Source: Megalobrama amblycephala (lineage: Eukaryota > Chordata > Actinopteri > Cypriniformes > Xenocyprididae). From it: a stretch of 64,000 nucleotides of DNA. Made by a program: the position numbers and the translations under genes. The stretch is from assembly GCF_018812025.1 (NCBI RefSeq), contig NC_063052.1:25433226-25497225 (forward strand). The letters are read 5' to 3'. Each line of letters opens with the position of its first letter. The stretch's first letter is position 1. The notes under the pieces were generated by a model. That model ran no database searches. It was not told the origin of the DNA and was given only the letters and a program-made list of their open reading frames with translations. Of this stretch, positions 40,001 to 55,700 are shown in pieces.

Positions 40001-43000
40001 AATACAGGTTTACTTGATTATTATAGATTAATTTGATCCCCTATGTGTAGAAAAACTTTAGCTGTATATTGTCGCCAGTTCCAGTATGAGCACTTAATGA
40101 GTAGGCTACCTTAAATTATAAAGTTTTGCGGTAGGCTAATAAGCTAATGTTTCTTTGACAGATTTTCTATTTATAGGCTACATTTCTTATCCCTTAACTC
40201 AGAACCTACCAGGAATGAGAAAAAATTTTTTTAAGAAGTTAGACCGTCATGTTTGTTTTATAAACTTCAGCTTTGCAATTTAATGTACGTCATTTAGGGA
40301 GCATTTAATCCGCTGAAGACAAGCGTGTAAAAACTCTAGTGCAATGATGGTCGTTATATAGCCGTAGGTTCAGTTCACCTTCATAAAGTCACTCTTGGCT
40401 CATTAAAGGTTCTCCCATTAACAATAATCCTTCAGCATTTGGCTTAAGGTATTTGGGCAAAGGAGAAGCACGCAAATGCTCCGCTTTGTCGACTTTACGG
40501 CAACACTGGAATACATTAAACTCCTGCGCCCTTCTCCATAACTGTTTCCCGCTGTGAGTAATTAGCATTTCTGGGGTAAAAGATTCCAGCATGATTGTCA
40601 AGTGTATTACAAAAGACTCAAATTACTCAGGTTTTTTCTACTTCTTTTTTTGCGACCATTTATCTAAGCAGTGACAAAGTCTGCTTCTGTTCCTTGTAAA
40701 AGAGAAGGGGGGTGGGAATAAGTCTAGGACACATTGCCATGTTGAGAGAATGCATATGAGAAAAATGAAATTTTACACACCTTTGAATAAATATTCTTTT
40801 GAGGTAATATAATACTAAATTAAAACATACAATTATTTTATATAAATGGTAATGTTGAAGTATAAAATGCAAAACTTAATGGTGATCCGTGGCATTTTTT
40901 TAAGTGAAAATCAAAACATTATGTTTGTTTAAAAAGCTTGACCAGCCTGACATAGCAACACTGGCCCAATGGTGTGAGTTTGAGGGCGGGACAATCGGTT
41001 TGTTGACCAATGACTGACAGGGGTGGGAGTGTTCTGGAAACAAGTTTGAAAACAGTGTTTTGCAGTTCCATTTGGTACCACTAGTGGTGGACAACTTGCT
41101 TTTAAGACGGTCACCATGAACATACTTGGTTTTGTTGCCAGAGGCCATTCATCATTTGTCTACTAAACATCTAGTTAAATACATCAGCACTTCTACTTAT
41201 GCTATTGTTAACATCACTGTTTGTTTAGAGCACTTTCCTCCTTCTTCTAGCTCATTACCAGCTCAGTGCATGGGAAGAGACCTAATCAGAAATTCCACTC
41301 CACTTGGTCTGCGAGAGTCGAGTCTTCCTATCACAGTTGCCAATACTGCGGGCTGTGCCTATAAAGAAGTCCCTAAAGAAAATTACACAAGAGTTTAAAC
41401 CTTCAGGCTAATAGCATTGGCACAGACACTTTGCCAATATACATTTATCACCTTCAGCTCTGGCTGGGCCAAAGGTAGTGGGCCAGAGTCATGTCCTTCT
41501 TAGAAGTGTCTGGTTGGAAGATTGGACTGTCCGTCATCATTGGCTCTGCCCATTTCCCATGAGTGTACAGAAGGTTGAAGAGTTGTTTGTGTTGAAGGCG
41601 AAGTGATTGAACCATTGTCCTTACACCGCTCTGACTTTGAGAACATCAGTTCTAGGGCATTGTTAGAGATCTTTGCGCCACCAGCTTAGAGACCACCGTT
41701 GACAGAAGAGGACAAGAGAGTTATAAATGGTACATGAGAATGTTTATAACCGCGCAAGTCCATTCATCTTAACTTATATTGGTCTAGATGAACAAATGAC
41801 ACATGGATCTGTTGGGCACACTAGAAGAGCTGTAGAATTAGCTCTTTTGACTAATCCCATGCTAGTCGCTTTAGTCGAACACTGGACGGTTTGTGCCTGA
41901 CTGATATCCCGGGCCCTGTATTACAGGATTTACTTTAAACTGCTTCTTTAAAATGTTCTGTTTCTCTTTGCTGTTTTGTCCTTTTGTCACAGAATAGACT
42001 ATACTGGTGCTGTTGCTATACTTCTGAAGGATTTCTGCCAAAAGCGTAGCATTAGTTTAAGCTGTAGGATCCAGCTACATACATCAACTGTTAAGTATCA
42101 GTAAAAAAGAAAAAAAAAAGAAAAAGAAAATTAATGGGGAAGGGGGATGTATGAAATGTCCTTAATGTTAATGCTAATCACTTTTTGCCTATTAAGCACA
42201 AATTAGTGAGGGCGATGTTAAATGTCACTGGATGTCCTGGGAACCATTTGCACTTTTGAGAGTGCAGACCTACTGAATAGCTTCTGATTAGCATACTTTA
42301 GATATGGTTTAATTCTCTCCTCTGCTGATATGAGTCACGAATCACACGGAGCCATAAAGCTTTGACAATGATGCTAAAAGACAAAGGCTGCTGGCTGTCA
42401 GAAAATATGCAGGACAGGTTAATATGTAAGATTGGGGTTGTTCTTCTTTAAGGTATATGTGCCTGACTCTAGTTTAAGTTTGTTAGGGAAAACAAAGTGA
42501 TTTATATGTTCAGCTTTAGAAGTAGAGTAGGGCAGTTTAGAATGGGTTGTTACTGCTGATAATGGAGGGGGAAAGTACTGTGGCAATATGGTGGTACAAC
42601 AGTCAGACAATGATATATCCCATGGTACTGAATGATTATCATTAGTGATGCATTCATATTCTGGCTGATATTCTGTCTATATATATATGAGTCAATGATA
42701 TGACGCTTAAATTTTCTGTCCGATTGCATTTTTTTCAGTTAAAATTTGGTTTAAATGCATAAAAAGATACTATATATATGTAGTACCTCTCCTGTGCATC
42801 TACTCACTTTAACTTTTCAAAAAACGTTAGTTATTTGTAATTTTCTGTTATTTAAAGTCTCAAATAAGTGTCATGATGTGACCGTCTGGCCATAACTGTT
42901 TTGGAAATGTCTTTGAAATTACTCTAAATTTATTCGAATTCATTTTCTGCACTATTTGGCATGATTTCTAACACGTTTTGTAATCCTGTACAAAATTGCA

Positions 43001-45236
43001 AAGCATTCCTATTTATATTTCCATCATAATATACAAACAAACGTTATCCAATCATGTCCATTTTATGAAATATCATGTGGTGCGACCATAAAAAAACTAC
43101 CACTTTGCGTGACATTACACCATATGACATTTTTTAAGGCTGTGGCCAATTCATCTAGATAAAAAAAAAAACACTAAAATCACAAATTTCAATATGAATT
43201 TATGTGTACACAACATTCTTAATGTTTGAAAAATTGCAATAGATAGTTATTTTTTGTATTTTAAAAATGGCCTGTCGAAAATCCCTATACGTCATTGTAT
43301 GTATATTATATGTATATCATTTTATATTTTTTCAATAATTATTTATGGCCGATAACTGATAAATGGCTAATATTAAAATTCCATACTATTTTATCAAAAT
43401 AAATCACTAAATATAAAATAAATATAAAAATTGTTTTAGGCCTTACAACATTATATAAAAATGGGTATTCATTTTGAGATTTGCTTAAAGATTACATTCA
43501 GAAGTGTTATTAAATTATTAGTGTTTTTAAATATTAACTTTAATTTAGCATTAGATGATGGCAAAGATAATCTAAAGATAAAAATATAGTATGCACACAG
43601 TAAAATATCACCAAAAACTATTTAAAAAAATCTCAAATATTATTTAGCAATAATTTATTTGGTCATCACTGATAACCATTATGATGTCTTCAAGATAAGT
43701 TAAAGAATATGATGGGTACTACCATGGTATATGTCCAAAAAACATTTTTTCTGGTAACAAAATCTTTTCTTTTAGTGCATTTTGCAACGGAAGATAAAAT
43801 AAAAATTGTAATCAGACTTACGTTAATCAGACTTTCAGTTAAATGTCATTCTTTTTGTCATTTTAGAGAATTTCAATCGATCCATAACTGAGAGCCTCGA
43901 CATCAAGAGACTTGGTTTTCTTGGCCGCCAGCCTCCTGCATTTGACAATGGCGATGCGAGGCGAGCAGAAGAGAGTGTCTGCGTCCCTGATGACTAGCGT
44001 TCGCTCTCTCAGCTGTTTGGCTGTAAATAATCGTTGATATGCATAAACAGCTCTCTCCATTCATTACTGTCAGCATAGTGAGGGGCCTGCAGGCAGAGGT
44101 CGTCCGCCAGGGGTCCGCTCTCCGCTCTCAACCCCGCGGTACCCGTCACTCCAACCTGCTCCGCCGGTGCCCTAAACCCTCCATTAGCAAGGCTCCGGGT
44201 CGCGACCTCGCTGTGGCATTTGCAATTCCAGATCGTTTGATTAGCAGCGTATTTACATATTTCCCGCCGTAGACACTGTTGGGGTGTCGGAAACACTTGA
44301 AGTGTTGTAATTTTCTCTGGCCTTTTTGTCGCGTGGCGATCGGGGCCCACGCACACACAAATATGCACATGCACTTCTTTTCTACTCACCTCCGATGACA
44401 GTGACAGCGTCCTTCGCTTTCTTGCGACAACTCTTCGGTTCTGCTCTGACCCTCAGAGAAGTGCCCAGTGAAGTGGATCACAGTTCTGTCTGAATTCCCC
44501 AAAGATGGGTGGCCTCTTGCCTTTTAAATCTAGTCTGATTAAAGGCATTGAGTTTTTAATACATGAATCAGATTTTACCAATGACTGCTCTTCATTCTGG
44601 GACTGAGAAGGGACTTTAACTGTACCAGTCAAAGCAGTTCATTTAATCCAGCTGCAGTTTAATTTCTTGATAGGAAAGAAAGATGAGATCTTTTTAAAGC
44701 ATTTTCTTGCTCAAACAGGAAGTTTGGGCAGAGCTTACTGCTTGTTGCCTTGTTCCCTTTTATGAAAAAGAATAAGAACTCCATTAGTCTCCCAAGTTAT
44801 GAACAAGAGAAGTAAATCTGTACTGTAGTAGGAAACTGCATATTCCAGTTTACAGTATACTGTAAAAAAATAATACAGCAATTGGGTTGTTTTAAACCCA
44901 GTGAATGGGTTGTTTGAACTCAGCGGTTGGTTTATGTTTGCCCAACCTGCTGGTTAGTTTTATTTAACTCAACTATTGTTTAAAAATGACTGTATTGTAG
45001 GGCTGTAACGAGTCCTCGATGTAAATTCGATTTCAATTGGCCCTTGTTGAGAAACCGGTAAAATACCGGAAGTGGAGCTTTCCACGGACGAGAATCCATG
45101 AAACGCATTAGACCGTTTTCTAAGGCTGCACGATATTAAACCCGTTTAAAAATTATAATAAAGCTTAATGCTATTGTGAATTTACAAAGGCTGTGAATTA
45201 ATTAAATAAATGTATGTGCTGCAGGTTTAATATATA
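40001..45236. other. Intergenic; 41140-42400 and 43870-44400 CNE-like
   Basis: Largely AT-rich apart from the two named blocks. 44860-45000 (GGGTTGTTTTAAACCCAGTG, GCCCAACCTGCTGG) resembles a fish repeat built on the GGGTT motif. 45001-45236 contains fragments that start like hAT-type repeats (GGCTGTAACGAG, AGGCTGCACGATATT). No gene. Confidence 0.45.
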
Positions 45237-45238
45237 TT

Positions 45239-46494
45239 AAGGTGACCAGATTTCTGAAATGGAAACCGGGGACATTTCCTATTTGAGTGGTCAAAATATC
45301 ACCGAAATCTCATTTGTTATTTATTTTTTATTTATTTTTTTATTGTTGGGGGTTCCATATTTTACATTAATAATCATTATGATTTAACTTTTTGGTCTGG
45401 TTTTAATACAATTCTCCAAAAAAACTAACCAGTAGGCCTAACTACAAAAAACTATTAAACTATTTTGAAAAATCACATTACAAAATAAAACAACGTAAAT
45501 ATGAGATAAATAAAACGGCATTTAGCAAATATTTTTTAACATGTATTATTGAATTTAATATTTTCCATTTTCACAAGCTATTTATATGCCTACTGTAGCC
45601 TACTGAAATCTAGTACAAATCAGCAAGTTTCTGTTTCAAAGGTGAAAAGTCGCCAACTTTCAGCGCACTATCTAGCTTAAATGTTAAACAAACATACAGC
45701 GATAGATGTGTGTGCCATCCTTTGAATGGTCTCTTAAAATAATCCACATTGCTAGCCATAATCATAGTTAGTCCATCGTTAGGTTACATAAGACAATAAG
45801 CCTTGACAAAATTCCCCGAACCACCCGAAAGTAATTTATATGTTGTCTAGGAAATATCCAAAACTTAAGTTAATTTACAAAAATAGCTGTCACGGTCCCG
45901 CAGAGTCAGTGACAGTACATATCCGGATAGTTCTGAACCTTCTTCTGCATCCATGTTTAATAAATCCCTCCTAAAACATGCTAGCTTACGCTTGTCAACA
46001 TTGAGTCCAGCGTCTCTTTTTGCCTCCAGCTAAGCCCCGCCCACCAGGAAACGTTGCAATGTTTACAAACTTTAAGGGGTCTATAGTTAAGACGTGTTTG
46101 GAAATCGCTGCGTTGTGACTGGGGACATTTAAAATTGTCCAAAACAATCCCGAATCCTGTTGAGGCCCTGTTATAAAACACATAACCGTGTTACTACCTT
46201 GAAAGCTGAAAATGATTACGATGTTTCTTTTAAAAACTGATGATAATGGCGCTCTGCTCTCACGTTCTTTATGAAGTAGTGGCACATGCGCGACCAAGTG
46301 TAGTGTGGCTGCACCGCTCCCTCTGTTGGTGAAAATAATCACTACACGATTGCTCCGATAACCAGCAGGCGGCTGTATGCTGGTCGGACTTTTTTGCGAT
46401 GTATTTGCGGGTTATTTTGAACCGGTTATTTTCCGGGGACAGCGCACCAAAAACCGGGACTGTCCCCGGAAAACGAGGACGTCTGGTCACCCTA
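45239..46494. mobile_element. Nonautonomous element with 'agggtgaccaga' ends
   Basis: AAGGTGACCAGATTTC at the left is matched by GACGTCTGGTCACCCT at the right (inverted, one or two mismatches). About 1.26 kb with no recognisable transposase. The inner ends also carry related GGGGACA / TGTCCCC motifs. Confidence 0.65.
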
Positions 46495-46496
46495 AA

Positions 46497-46776
46497 GGCA
46501 GGAATACACCAAGTTTTTGTTCGTCGGCCGACTAAGTTTTCTCAGTGTGTTCCACACCGTCGGCTGAAGTTGGTCCTCGGCGCCTTTTTTTCGGCCGATT
46601 TGAAATGATGAATCGCCGTCGGAGCTTGTCGGTCCGTCGGGCCATCTGATCATTCTGATTGGCTGTTCAGCTACTGCCACCTGCTGGTTCGGAAAGGCAT
46701 TTAATCTCACGCAGGCACAGAACTGACGTGCTACTTGGCCGTCGGCTGTCTAGCGTCGGTTTGGTGTGTCAGGGCA
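46497..46776. mobile_element. MITE-like element directly adjoining the previous one
   Basis: GCAGGAATACACCAA at the left pairs with TTGGTGTGTCAGGGC at the right. The interior is rich in GTCGG / CCGAC motifs. 280 bp, non-coding. Confidence 0.55.
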
Positions 46777-49002
<2,226 letters not shown>

Positions 49003-49085
49003 CAGTGGTTCCCAAACTTGTCCTGGAGGACCTCCAGCACTGCACATTTTGTATGTCTCAGACACATATCGCAGTCAAAGCTACT

Positions 49086-49350
49086 TTAAAGGGTTAGTTC
49101 ACCCAAAAATGAAATTTCTGTCAAGTTCTCACCCTCATGTCGTCCTAAACCCGTAAGACCTTAGTTCATCTTCGGAACACAAATTAAGATATTTTTGATG
49201 AAATCTGAGGGTTTCTGATCCACACATAGGCAGCAACGTCATTGCACCTTTTGAGGTCCAGAAAGGTAGTAAAGACATTAAAATAATCAACGTGACAACA
49301 GTTCAAATTGTCTTGTTCAAATTTCATCTTTGGGTGAACTAACCCTTTAA
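49086..49350. mobile_element. Foldback family, internally deleted copy D (nested)
   Basis: TTAAAGGGTTAGTTCACCCA at the left and GGGTGAACTAACCCTTTAA at the right are inverted. The ends match copy B (18376-19160), but only 265 bp remain and the long arms are lost. Confidence 0.8.
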
Positions 49351-49809
49351 GGCAAGCCTCCAAGCTTAGCAAAAAATTGTGTAATGCTGCGAACGCAGGG
49401 AAGGAGACTAGAGCCTGTTTTTTTTTAATGGATGTCAATGGAGGAGAGGCTTCACTACGCTGAATAAACTGCTTTTTTGGGAAAACGGCTTATCATTTAA
49501 CAAATCGACAGCCTTTCAGCTACTCTTCCAACATGTTTGCTCTTAAACATTTGGATTGATCTATTTTTAGAGTTTACACCGAAAAAAATACTGTTTTATG
49601 AGAGAAAAATGTTTACAGAACTTCAGTTTTACGGCACTTCTCATTCATTTCTACGGTATCCGCAAACAGTGATTGACTGTTGACAATTCTGAACGAAATG
49701 CAATGACGTCAGTGCTGTAATGTGATTGGTTATCAAGGCACACATGATCCAAGTTGGCTGTTATGCTTTCTCCAAAGGTAGACCCTTGTATCTCCCAATA
49801 ATCAGACCA

Positions 49810-50390
49810 TGGCTGTGTCCGAAATCGACCCCTATACCCTTAAATAGGGCACTATTTGAGGGGACCGCCATTTGTAGTGGTATCTAAAACCATAGTGGAG
49901 TGCAATCATTCAATCCCACAATGCACCGCAGTAACGAGCGTACAACTGATGTACACTCAACGGCTAGAGAACACCCATAATGCATTGTGAGGGTTGCGCT
50001 GAATGAATTGTCGGTCTCACCAGAAGATGGCACCCACAGCTGAATCATCCATCCATCCATTTCCAAACCACTGGTCCAATGTGGGTACATACATACAGGT
50101 ATAAATTCCTTTTCAATTGATTATTAAATTGTTTTAATTAAGGTGAATACATAGTTTCCATGACAGAGTTCAAGATAAATTTTTCATTACTACTGGAGCT
50201 GCCAGTTAGCTAAACGCTAAATGATTTTTAAACAGCAAGCACAAGCTATGCAAAAGCAGCAGCATTCCTGTGCACTCAGTGTCCGAATTCGCTCAATCGT
50301 TTTCATTCACTCCCTCAAGTGAACTACATTACTGGACTAATGTAGGGAATAGTGAATTAGGGTATAGGGGGCGATTTCGGACACAGCCCA
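49810..50390. mobile_element. MITE with 'gggctgtgtccgaaatcg' ends (nested)
   Basis: GGCTGTGTCCGAAATCGACC is mirrored by GGGCGATTTCGGACACAGCC at the far end, with about 30 bp of inverted sequence including CTATACCCT. A TCCATCCATCCA run lies at 50047-50058. Non-coding. Confidence 0.8.
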
Positions 50391-50513
50391 TCTCTGTTGC
50401 AGTCTCTACTAATAAGCTGATGAGTTGAATCAGGTGTGTTTGATGAGGGAGAAATATAAAATGTGCAGTGCTGGGGGTATAAGCTATTCCAGGACAGGTT
50501 TGGGAACCATTGG

Positions 50514-52577
50514 TCTAGATTAATATTAACACCATTTAATATTTAACACCATTTAGACCAAAGGTAAGGGTAAAGTTTAATTTAAGCGGTTCAAAACTTC
50601 AACAGTTGACAATGTATGATGGAGATGATGTGATGATGACAGCTGACAGGTTTTGTGTACTTCATTGAACAAAATATATGTGGAGGGAAAAAAAGAGAAA
50701 ACTTTTAACCACACAAAATACATTCCATACATTCAACTACTACTTCTATTCAAACCACAAAATTAATAGTGTTACATAAAGTAAAACAATCCAATTGCAA
50801 ATAAATTCATAACATGCTATTTAGTTTTCTTAGGTCTTCTGCTCTAGTACTCAGGGGTTTTAATTTAGTAAAAAGCTAACAGGAAAGGCTATTTGTTTTT
50901 GTTTTTTTGTGTCCTAGGACAAATTTTTAAAAGATTCCATGATTTACTGTTAGTAAATTACAATTAAGCAGTCACATTTCATCCTATGCAACTTCCAAGA
51001 CATCAATTGCAGGAACATGAAGTCCCTATTGCCTTGCTCAAGGGCATTGGTGATAGAACTGTCCTCAGTAACTCTCAGTTCCTGGGTCACTGCCACTGCT
51101 TAGAACCTGCAACATGTTACAGTTTGACTGCTGAGTATCAACACAAATTCACACGGGAGGTTCTTCTAAAACAAAATTTGTAATGTAGGATCAGTTTTCT
51201 TGGCTTAGTTTCCAACATAAGGACTTCGGCAATATAAATGCTCTAGATAAATGTTCATTTTTGACTCTTGTACATATCTAAATGCAATTAAACGTACACA
51301 ACTGTGCAGGACTGTATCTGTAAATACCTAATTACCATATACAACATCCATAGAAATATATGGACAAGAATTTCTTTGCTTTTAAGTTTTCAAACTCTAA
51401 AAAATATGGCATTCTAAAGCTTTATACGTAGCATTATAAAACGCACTAAAATCCCCCAATCTAGTCTTGCACTAATCACTAGTTTCTCTATGATGTAATA
51501 ATTTAAATGATTATACAGACAACTCTTCATGTTAAGATTAAAATAGATCCTTCATCGAAAACTTCAGCATTTTAACATGGCTTTAAGACCTGATGTGCCA
51601 TTGAATTAACAGTTTTCTTTCTCTTTTTTGAGATAGAATTATTCAGAATCCACTGAGGCAAACATATTTGATGGAAAAAAGGAGAAACACAAGCGCAGAC
51701 AAATAATATTCCTGACTTCGTTGGACCAATCAGATGACACTAACGCAAAATATGGCATGTGTCTTTACCTTAAACTCTTCAGAAAGATGGTTTATGAATG
51801 ACACTCAACACAATTGGAAACCCATGTAACAATACAGTTGCGCTTACATAAATACTTTAAATCCCAGGTATAACACAATACAAAAGTGTTGAGGGCATAT
51901 TTTGATGATAGTGCCAAGTGTTTGTCCAACCAGTGACAAAACACACACACATCTATATTATATATGCCTATAATCAGCAAAACTCAAATCTAAGTACTGA
52001 ATTTCACTGCATGTCTCCTTCGCGTGCAATTATGCACTGTTGTGAATGAATGCAGGCTTTGGAATTTCATCTAACTCAAGTCCTGAGAAATAGAATGTGG
52101 AAAACACAATCGCACACGCACGCACGCACAAACTACACTCGTTGTGGACTAAGGCTATTTCGTTTAACCACTAGTCATTCAGGGAACTCTGAGGCAGCAT
52201 TTCAAGTTTAGGGGATCAGCTGAAGTCCTTGGGTTTGAGAACGCAGCTCACTGTCATACTCCATCAGCTTTGACCTTGTGTTGCCAAGGCTTTAGCCCTC
52301 AAGTGTTTTGCAAGTTCTGGATAAAGGAGGTGTAAACATGTTGCAAACATGTCGCTGGTCTGTTCTGCGTAGTTTCGTTTTAATCTAGAGCATTGTGTCG
52401 GGTGAAAATATAAAGGTAACACTTCCCATCAAACTAAACTAAAAACACGAACAAATCCAATGCCGTACATTACACAAAGTCTTCCTTGAATGGCGTATTT
52501 TTGCATCAAACAGTTTTTGATGGACTTTTTATAGATTTCTGTCTTCATTTAAGCTGGTCGTGAGGAGGTGGGGATGT
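50514..52577 (-). other. Probable znf516 3' untranslated region
   Basis: About 2 kb directly after the stop is free of recognisable mobile elements, unlike the DNA to its left, which fits a 3' UTR. I find no AATAAA on the minus strand here. The nearest variants are ATTAAA at 52384-52379 (about 195 bases after the stop) and at 50864-50859. The real 3' end cannot be fixed from sequence alone. Confidence 0.5.
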
Positions 52578-52750
52578 TCAGTGAGATCCGGAGGGGTCCG
52601 TGGGTTCATTGGTAGGGGCTTGGCGGAGTCTCCTGTCCGGGTACTGTGCGTTGTCGAAGGCTAGACGGTGCACGGTCTGGACATGAGTCTTCAGGTTACC
52701 TTTCTGCGAGGCGCTGTAAGGACAGTATCGGCACTGGAAAGGTCGCTCAC
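52578..52750 (-). CDS. znf516: znf516 terminal coding exon with last zinc finger and stop
   Basis: The acceptor is CCGTTTCAG|GT; with the leading G from the previous exon it completes Gly of the TGERP linker. It encodes the last finger, [20 protein letters not shown] plus HVQTVH (about residues 845-869), then [16 protein letters not shown] and a short Pro/Thr/Ser tail ending DPSGSH and a TGA stop at 52580-52578. The finger and the FDNxQYPDRR extension are the most ZNF516-specific part of the gene in this window. The tail after the finger is only 29 residues. Confidence 0.93.
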
Positions 52751-55700
52751 CTGAAACGGACACACAAAAAACAAGATGAGGTCAGAGCCTGGACCTGAAG
52801 GTGAGAGCGGAGCCGAGGTTGGAACCAAAGAGGAGAGAAAGGTGACGTGGCGGTGATGTCGAAGGGCTGGCTTTGAGAGCGCTGCCTTCCCTTTTCAAGA
52901 GGAAAGAACAGAGGCAGGTTGGGAAGGTGGGGGGAGGGGCCGTGGCATGATTGATGGGCTGATGACATGCCATATGGAGACGGTTGACTGTTCCCCCCGA
53001 GGGGACGTCAGCCTTTTGTTTTCTGTTTCTGTCAGCTGTTCGTACAAACACACAAACTCACAGACACAGGAATCTCTGCCTGCCTGCCTTCCCCTGAGCA
53101 ATAAGACGTCACACCGATGGTAGATGTCGAAAGTCTGGGCATATCAAGTTTTGCGAGGAGAGGCGAACTTGACAACCACACACAGACCTAGTTTCTCCTT
53201 CTGCCCATGTCTGTTTGGGGCTCAACACTGGAATAATTGTCAGAGTCCCAGTTTCAGCGTTTAATTAGACTGATGTACAACGTTGTCCTCGTGCAATCGC
53301 ATAAAAATATCCCCCCACACCTGAGCAAAACAAATGAGTCTGCCATTCAATTTCTCCGTATTATTATTTTTGAAAAATGAATGAATTATCCACTAGGAAA
53401 TAATTGTCATTCCGAGGGGCTGAAAAAGGGGTATTATCATAAATCATGCCTCATAAAAAAATGAAGACAGACACAATTAATCAGGACTATCTGAGGCTGG
53501 GTTGCGCTGGCTGCCTGATAAGGTCTGCGGCACAGTAAGAGCTCATCCAGGGGCACCGTGGGTCCCTAGAGGAGAAGAAAGTGAAACCCCGATCCAAAAC
53601 AGAACTCACCAAATTACATTAAAGGTTATTGTCAGAACATCACCAAGAGTGCGGCACAAATTTAATTTGACCTTTACTCTCGGCCTGCTTTTGCCATTTG
53701 TAATATGCAACACATGCAAAGGGGGTAATTCATTAAGGGTGGGCCTCCCCGCTGCAGCAAAGCACATCTCCGACTGTTAAGGTAGATGCGGGATGTGATC
53801 CATTTGATCCCCTAACGTCTGTTTATTTCTAGAATTTTCTGCATGGTAACAACGATGGCAGGTTGCAACTGCACATCACAGAATGAAGAAAGGTGAAGAA
53901 ATGATTGACAGGACAGAAACTTTAAAAGAAAAAAAAAACACAAGATACACACAAATAATGCAAACAACCGAACGAAAAGTGAAACATACTTGTTTGGGGG
54001 CTTCTGTAGAAGATGGAATCCAGTTCCCATGAGTCCATTGGACTCAAACATCACTGTGGGAGCAAGGTGGCCGGATTAAAAGAAGGAAATCAAATGTAAA
54101 AGTTGCAAAAATTGGAACTTGTTCCCTTTTAATGTTACCCAGCAGGGTGTAAACATAATTCTTGAAGCTTTTAAATCAATACAAAATCAAAATGTACTCT
54201 ATTTACTATCTAATCATATGTTCCTTGCTAAAATAGTCTTCTATCTGAAATATAGAGACTAGAGTTGTGAAAAGTACCGACTTCAGTACCACGCCGGTAC
54301 TTACATTTCAAAAACGTGACGCTTTGAGCGCTGTTGAGCAGATTCGTAAACACCTCTGATTGGCCACTGTGTTGACGCGCTCATCGTGTGATTGGCTTCA
54401 ATAATCAAACGCTTCAAAAACATTGTAAATGGTCATCAATGACGTTCTTCACCGAGCGCTTACACAGATACACGCGGGAGTGTTTGAAAGCTCCTGCTTT
54501 CAAAGCGCTTTAAAATTTAAACACTTCTGTGTGCTTTCAAACTCTCTCATGCATTGATCATTGTAGCCAATCACAGATATATCCGATGAGCGCATCAACA
54601 CAATGGCCAATCAGAGTGTTTACGAATCCGCTCAACAGCGCTCACATTTTTAAAATTTCAGTACCGATTGGTACTGAAGTCGGTACTTTTGACATCTCTA
54701 ATAGTGACCGCTTTTCACAGCCCAATCAATTGATAAAAATATATATATTTTTTTCTTCTCACTAAATAAAAGTTTTACTGGCACATTAAGTTACAGAAGT
54801 AAAATTGTTTGCTAATGCCATTTCATGTTGACTTAAATGATGTTTCCTGGTCACATTCGAAACAAGTATTAGGCGTCCTCAAAGCAGGAATCCATTTTAA
54901 AAGCACTAAGGTGCAAACCAAGAATCCACCCTCTCATCGAGCATTAGCCGTAAAGGCCTTGAATTAGTATCACCAGTTAGCGTGGCCGCGGCAGACAGTG
55001 AACTGAAACTACCAATTTAAAGTGACACACAGAGTTAGTGTGCATGCTAATGGAGGCCGGGGGCCCCTGCCCCGCTTCATTTGGAAGCTCACACTGAAGA
55101 GAGCAATCACTGATGACGTAGATTTAAAGTCTATGTACATACAAAGAGAGCACTCCGTAAAATGTAGCATTTGGCTTCTGTCACTGGGGATCAGTCTGGC
55201 TAGTATGCACAACCATCACACACTCTTCGAAACAAAACATAGAAGAAAAAAAAAAACTCGGTCCTCTCATGAGCCGAGCAGCTAAATGTACACCCCTGTT
55301 AAAAAGAGTGAAGGGAACCCTATTCATTTGGACTACTGTGAATGGTACATGACCTCTTTGTATTATTAAAAAGCTGCTACGGTGCATGCTAATGATGTGC
55401 AATAGCGCTTTTCCCCTAGAAAACTGAAGGTAAATGTACTAAATACTTATAGTATAGGTGATTTCAGTTTGTAGAACGTAAATTGATACAAAATCACAAT
55501 GGCAATGAATCATATCAAGACCCCAGTTGTTTAATATTCAAAAAACGTTAACAGAAAATGACCACAACTTCATTATAGATTTGCTATGGTAAATGAAAGT
55601 TTGTTGTTGAACATGAATGATGGATATAATCTTGTCTGTGATGAAATGAAAAAGAACCCCTGATTGAGTAGGTGGGGTTTGTGTGTGTGTGCGCGTGTGT

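Larger units (their letters stand above)
49003..50513. mobile_element. Interspersed element with inverted ends, hosting two insertions
   Basis: CAGTGGTTCCCAAACTTGTC at 49003 is mirrored by GACAGGTTTGGGAACCATTG ending near 50513. The inner blocks GCACTGCACATTTTGTATG and AAATGTGCAGTGCTG are also inverted. The elements at 49086-49350 and 49810-50390 lie inside. Confidence 0.75.
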
